64,000 nt of DNA, taken from the NCBI GenBank assembly GCA_022496185.1, contig WTXG01000008.1:62001-126000 (forward strand), written 5' to 3'. The DNA comes from Multifurca ochricompacta. Taxonomy: Eukaryota > Basidiomycota > Agaricomycetes > Russulales > Russulaceae. The position numbers were made by a program, and so were the translations under genes. The notes beneath the pieces are model-generated. The model saw nothing but the letters and a program-made list of their open reading frames with translations, had not been told where the DNA came from and searched no databases. Shown here one piece after another: positions 59,101-64,000 of the stretch; the first letter of the stretch is position 1; the number at the start of each line of letters is the position of its first letter.

Positions 59101-62100
59101 GAAGCGTTCGAACATGTATTTTCCGAAGAACAAGTCCTGTGTTTCAATCCAGCGCACAGGAGAAGCGAATTGATATGAGAGTAGCTCGACCAAGAGAACC
59201 CAAGCAAGTTTCTGGCGCTGTTCGGGTGCATCCCAACGTTCTTCATCCCACTTGCGAAGGACTTTCGATAAGCGCGGTGAAGAAGTGCGGTTGTAAATGA
59301 GCTCGGCATATGCTTTATTGACTGCGAAAGGCGAGGCAACTAAGTTGGGAATATAGACATCTTCGAGGAGCGAGGGGTCCAGAAGATCAGCTGGGATCTT
59401 CTTCGAGAGATCTGGAACGAGTGGTTTAGGGTATGCGAACGACAGGATCAAGAAAAATACCCACATGCGCGGAAAGGCATGACACCGGACCAGAGATAGC
59501 GAGAATGGAAGGGGACATCGATACCGGAAAGGGGGATGGTTGCGAGACCACGCTCAAGAACGATATAGCCTTGGGCTTTCTGCTTCTCGAGAGCACGGTC
59601 GTAGCAGCTAATCACAATGTCCTTGAGCATCTCCTTAACTTTCGCAAGACCGAACTTCTCAGTCAACTAGACAGGAAAAAATGAGTATAGTAACAAGACA
59701 CTGGCCCGGAGATAACTACCTTGGCAATGTCGACCTTTTCCACCTTGATATAATTCAGGACGTTCGTGAGAGCTTGCAATGCAACAAGTTCACCAGCGCA
59801 GACGTATTGTTGACCCTGAGCGAAACTCAGCAACTACATCATGAATTGAAGAGAAAGTGACGCACTTCGACGTTGAAATTTACGATTTCCAAGAGACAAT
59901 CCTTGAGATTGGAAATAGAATCAACCACCTCACGAAGCGCCGCGTCGTCAAAAGTCTTGCCAACTCGGCCGGGATTAACGGCACACATGGCATAGTTCGA
60001 CCGGCTTTGCTCATCGCGCTCGACAGCACGCTGCATGGTCAAACCACGGTAAAAGACGACGTCGACGAGAGACGAATTGGGTAGGATATCAGCGACGGAC
60101 GCTAGGGCAGAGAACTCGCCCAAAGAGTGACCAGCGAAGGCGGCATAGGGCTGGACGAAACCTTTCGAGCGGAGGTCCTCGAAAGCCGCGCGAGACATGA
60201 TGACTAGGGCGATCTGGGCGAATTGGGTAGCGAAAAGGAGCCCTTTGGGATGGGTGAAAGTGTGTTGGAGGGTGCGGACATTGATGTCAGCGAATAGTGG
60301 AAGACTCTTGATATTACCGTCCTTGTCCGTCGTGTCATAGGTCATTTCCATGTAACGTTCACGGATACCCTGACCCTTGATGCCACCGAAATGGATGGTC
60401 TTATTCTTGGGGTTCTCGCGGACAATTTCCACGATGGAGAACCCATAGGCTGAGATCAAGTGCGCATCGGCCGAGTCCCAAACAGCGCGGGCAGCAGGAG
60501 AGGAGTTGTACAAATCCATGCCCATGCCTTGCTCTTGCGAACCTTGGCCAGTGAATGCGTAGACTGTGGGTGGTTGCGCGACCTCCGCAGTGCCCTCAAG
60601 GACCTTCTCACCGCGTTGGTTGACAGTCGTGACACCAACGACGAAATTCCCGTCATGCATGGCGGTGTGTTTAATCTTGACAGTGAGTTCGTCACCAGGA
60701 AGGACCATACCTACGAAGTTGACGTTATAACTGTGGATAAAAGATAAGCCCATGTCAAATATTCGAAATATTGATAACTCACTTATGCACACGATCTGGA
60801 ACACCCATAGCTACGACGGTCTCCACGTAGCGCCTAGTGGCAGCGCTGGAGAACATACCATGAGTGATGGTACCTGGCAAAGATGCATACGAAGCGAAAT
60901 AGGGGTTGGTGTGGATGGGATTGAAGTCTCCGGAGACCTTGGAGTACGGCTCGTTGGTAGCAGGGGCATGATAGAAGGAGGGGTCGTCGTTTGAGGTGAG
61001 GTGATATTCGGCGCCGAGGGGAATGGGAGCAGACTTGGCTGAACCATAACGCTGGAGGTAGGCAACGACTGGGTTGCCCTGGCTCTCATCGCGTTCGAAG
61101 TCAACGTATGCAACCTTGACAAGGCGGCCGAGATGACCACGGATAAAGACGTCTCCGACAACAGCAACTGAGCGGTAGTTCACCCTGTCCTTGTATGTGA
61201 CCTCAGAGCGAAGACGGAATATGAGACGTGTACCAGCACTAAGCGGCTTGGCCTCGTCGGCCCACTCGAACCAATCCTTTGAAAGTAAAACGCCAACATC
61301 CGCATCCGTAGCAAGCTCAACTATGTAATCGGGCTCGTCGATGGTTTCGAAAGTGTTTTCGTAGTCCGTGAAGCGACCGCGATACAAGAATGCCGACTGA
61401 ACTTCGATGACAGGTTTCCCCTCACACAGGACATGGCCAGCAACTCGGACCGTCTTGCCCGAGTCACCATTTACCACAGCAACAACTTTTGCCTCCGCGC
61501 GGCAGACGTCACCGGCTTTCAGCGGCTTAGACCCAGGGACAACCTTGAAGCCATTAGAGAGGTGAACGAGCTTGAGCAAGTCGCCATCGATGGTAGTAGG
61601 GAAGATAGCCTTCATGATTGCTTGCCAGCCGGTGACAATGGCGAAGTCCAATGGGGCCTTGACCTCGTCAGTACGGGCGGTCTTGAACTTCTCTTGCTGG
61701 TTGCCAACCACGGCGCAGAACGCTTCAACGTCGCTCGCGGAAATAGTGACCTCAGGACCCGTGAAGGTATCGCGAACGCCGAGCTCCGGGAACTTCTCGT
61801 CATCGCCAAACCAGAGGCGCCAGTAGAACTCCTTAATGCGCTTGTTACGACCCTCAGCAATTTCATGGATGGGTGCGTATGGTTGTGACGGCTCATACTT
61901 GAGCTGCAGGTACAGTGGGACTGCACTGCCCTGACGCTCCTCGAAAAGTGTAAGATTGATGAGGCGGGACGAGGCATCGTATTTGATGTCGACGGCCAAG
62001 AAATCAGGTTGGTGCTCGCCAAACGAGCGTGCAGCGCCATAGACGGAGATATGGTTAGGTTGGCCATCAAGCAGGCGGATGGCAAGCTTCTGGTTGGGAC

Positions 62101-64000
62101 GAGGGGCAAGGACGCGACGAAGTGGATTAGCAATGTAAGAAGTACCCTGTACAACAAACTCTGATGTCAGGAATGCATGCCACCAGTTCAGCTCGGGACC
62201 GGCAAGAAGTTTGAGCCAGTCTTCGGTGGCGGGGACGGTGGCTGGCACAGTTAAATTGACTTCACCGTCGCTCTGAGAGACACCGATGCTGCGGATAGGA
62301 GAAGCAGGACTAGGCTTTGCGCCAAGGTAATCGACAACAGGGATTTTGTTTTCATCGCCACCATAATAACGTTCCAATACTTTCGCAGCAAGACCGGATA
62401 CGACATTGTCCAGCATCTGCTTAATTGGCTCGTCCTTCTTGGTGGAATGCCGCACAGCAACCGGACCCTGAAGGATGGCCACACGTTGCGGATCCTGGTC
62501 GAAGACGGCCTCAATATCCTCCGAGGCCCAGAGAGAATCCTATATGATAGAATAAGCCACACATCTTCGCAAACCGCAAACATGAAGCCTTACCTTCTTA
62601 AACCACACTTCGAAGCTGTTGTCCAAGATGGGGATGAATGGCGCCGGCTTCTGTCCGGATCGCTGCGCGATGTTAAGGAAGTAAGATTTGTCCTCGTGAG
62701 CCAAGAGTTGCTCCTTTGCAAGGGGGTACTTCTCGAAGAAGGCAGAGACAAATGCAGATGGCTTGTCGAGGCTTGTGTAAGACTGTAAGATGGAGGCTTT
62801 GGGACCGCCGCCGTTGACACCAGCAAAGCGTTCTTCGACACGGCGCAACCAGTCTCCTGTGAGGTTGCGCAGAGATAGATCGAGCCAACGCTCTTCATGA
62901 TCAACGTACATGAGCCGCACGAGGCGAAGCACGGTCTCCTCGTAGGTCATGTCTCCTAGATCCTCAACAACGCGACCATCCTTCTTAGCCGGGAACCATG
63001 GCTTAAAGTAATCCGCGTTAAGCCTCTTAATAACCTGTGAACGATGCTCTTGCAGCCAAGCGTCACGTTTATCGCGAGGAAGCTTAAAGACAGTATCGTC
63101 GTACTCCTTCCAGAGCTTGAGAGCACGTGTGTTGACTTTGTGAATAGGCTCCCCGAGTTCCGAACGCACAGTGATGATACCACCGGTGTCCTTAACGTAT
63201 GTACCTTCCCATTGCGAATCATCGACACCAGCCGCAGCAATGATGAGATCCTTGACCGACGGCGACGTATGCGCTTCCTTGGCCACCATGACACGGGAAC
63301 CAAACAAGAAGCCATCAAAAGGCATTGGCTCCACGCCGAATTGCTTCGACCAGTCTCCAGACAGGTAAGGCCAGGTATCATCTGAGCCACCGAAGCCTGA
63401 TCCCGCGATAAGGGCAATGTTTTCATGACGACGGATATTGGAATAGGTTGCGAGAATGGCTTGATGGAAGTCTTCAAATGAGTGATGACCGCCAGCGCGG
63501 CCACCAGTCCACTGCAAGATGATGGCGAAGTCGGGGTTGGCTGCAGCGATGTTGACAACTTGTCGGATACCATCGACAGAACCAGGTTTGAATGCAACGT
63601 GGCGGATCCCAACAGACTTGAGACCACTGATGATCTCCGCTGCTTTTTCAGTAGTGGGGATACCAGCTGCTACACAGAATCCCTCGATAGGTAAACCCTC
63701 GCGTCGCATCTCCTGCCAGAGCGGGAGCTGGAAGGAGAACTGACGGGGATTGATGTAAAGAGAGTTTAATGTCAGGCCAATGCCAGGAGAGATTTTGCTC
63801 TGAATCTCTGCAACTTTGGCGCGGAGGGCCGCCGGAGAATAATGCCCACCACCGGCAAGTTCGACATGGTAGCCTGCTTCCAGAACAGCTGAGACGAAAC
63901 CTGCCTTGACAGTGGTGGGCGTCATGCCAGCAACCATAACTGGAGGCTTGCCCAGGAGACGGGAGAATGGCGTGTCGACGTGGATCTTTCCATCACTGGG
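53155..64000 (-). CDS. Single-chain type I fatty acid synthase (beta-alpha fusion), N-terminus beyond the window
   Basis: Sixteen exons from 64000 down to 53155 sum to 10,065 bases, or 3,354 residues, with every phase agreeing. Order: enoyl reductase ([45 protein letters not shown]), dehydratase with hot-dog domains ([14 protein letters not shown]), malonyl/palmitoyl transferase ([27 protein letters not shown]), a Pro/Ala linker near 58950-58850, acyl carrier domain with the pantetheine serine in [12 protein letters not shown], ketoreductase ([12 protein letters not shown]), ketosynthase ([52 protein letters not shown]) and a C-terminal phosphopantetheinyl transferase ([24 protein letters not shown]). 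Acetyl transferase and the start of the reductase lie beyond 64000. It makes C16/C18 acyl-CoA in the cytosol. Beta and alpha, separate in yeast, share exon 59411-57783 here. One intron (54038-53989) is GC-AG, and one splits the active-site cysteine codon. Confidence 0.97.

Overview
This is eukaryotic nuclear DNA, almost certainly from a filamentous basidiomycete (Agaricomycetes; a Cantharellales/Rhizoctonia-like fungus would fit, but that is inference). The reasons are many short GT-AG introns of about 40-65 bases, a single-chain fungal fatty acid synthase with beta and alpha parts in one reading frame, a DUF6533 membrane protein, a STAND ATPase with an N-terminal Goodbye-type domain, Zn2Cys6 regulators and a Prm1 cell-fusion protein. 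Most proteins emerge only after splicing; I placed exon joins by eye from splice signals, frame and family conservation. Intergenic DNA is rich in homopolymers, pyrimidine/purine tracts and microsatellites.

Layout. 1-479 (-): N-terminus of Prm1, cut by the window edge. 2931-4919 (+): DUF6533 seven-helix-type membrane protein with many exons. 5535-6659 (-): Vtc1-like DUF202 membrane protein. 7013-8320 (-): type II (Sis1-like) DnaJ. About 8775-12014 (+): kelch-repeat single-pass membrane protein whose frame is interrupted. 15125-15902 (-): acyl-CoA-binding protein, hidden in a low-complexity stretch. 20130-22045 (+): tandem PH-domain protein. 24131-27136 and 30480-33293 (+): two tandem paralogous Zn2Cys6 transcription factors. 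About 34245-36462 (+): GBD/FH3 (formin-type Rho-binding) protein without FH1/FH2. 39753-41280 (-): an unassigned spliced candidate. 43151-46609 (-): Goodbye-NACHT-ankyrin STAND gene with lesions, with an ankyrin relic at 49361-49720. 47651-48864 (-): coiled-coil protein. 50028-51958 (-): Dbp5/Rat8-type DEAD-box helicase. 52098-52976 (+): Pof1-like NMN adenylyltransferase. 53155 to beyond 64000 (-): fused type I fatty acid synthase.

The genes are mainly independent housekeeping or regulatory loci, not a pathway cluster. ACBP (acyl-CoA carrier) and FAS (acyl-CoA producer) belong to one metabolic area but lie about 40 kb apart. Two observations matter most for a user of this annotation. First, at least three genes (DnaJ, kelch, first zinc-cluster factor) carry only single-base-loss frame breaks, a pattern that suggests sequence or assembly errors more than decay. 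Second, the STAND locus shows mixed lesions, including in-frame stops, and an ankyrin satellite relic, which looks like real decay. I found no tRNA, rRNA, CRISPR, complete transposon or evident novel multi-gene system.
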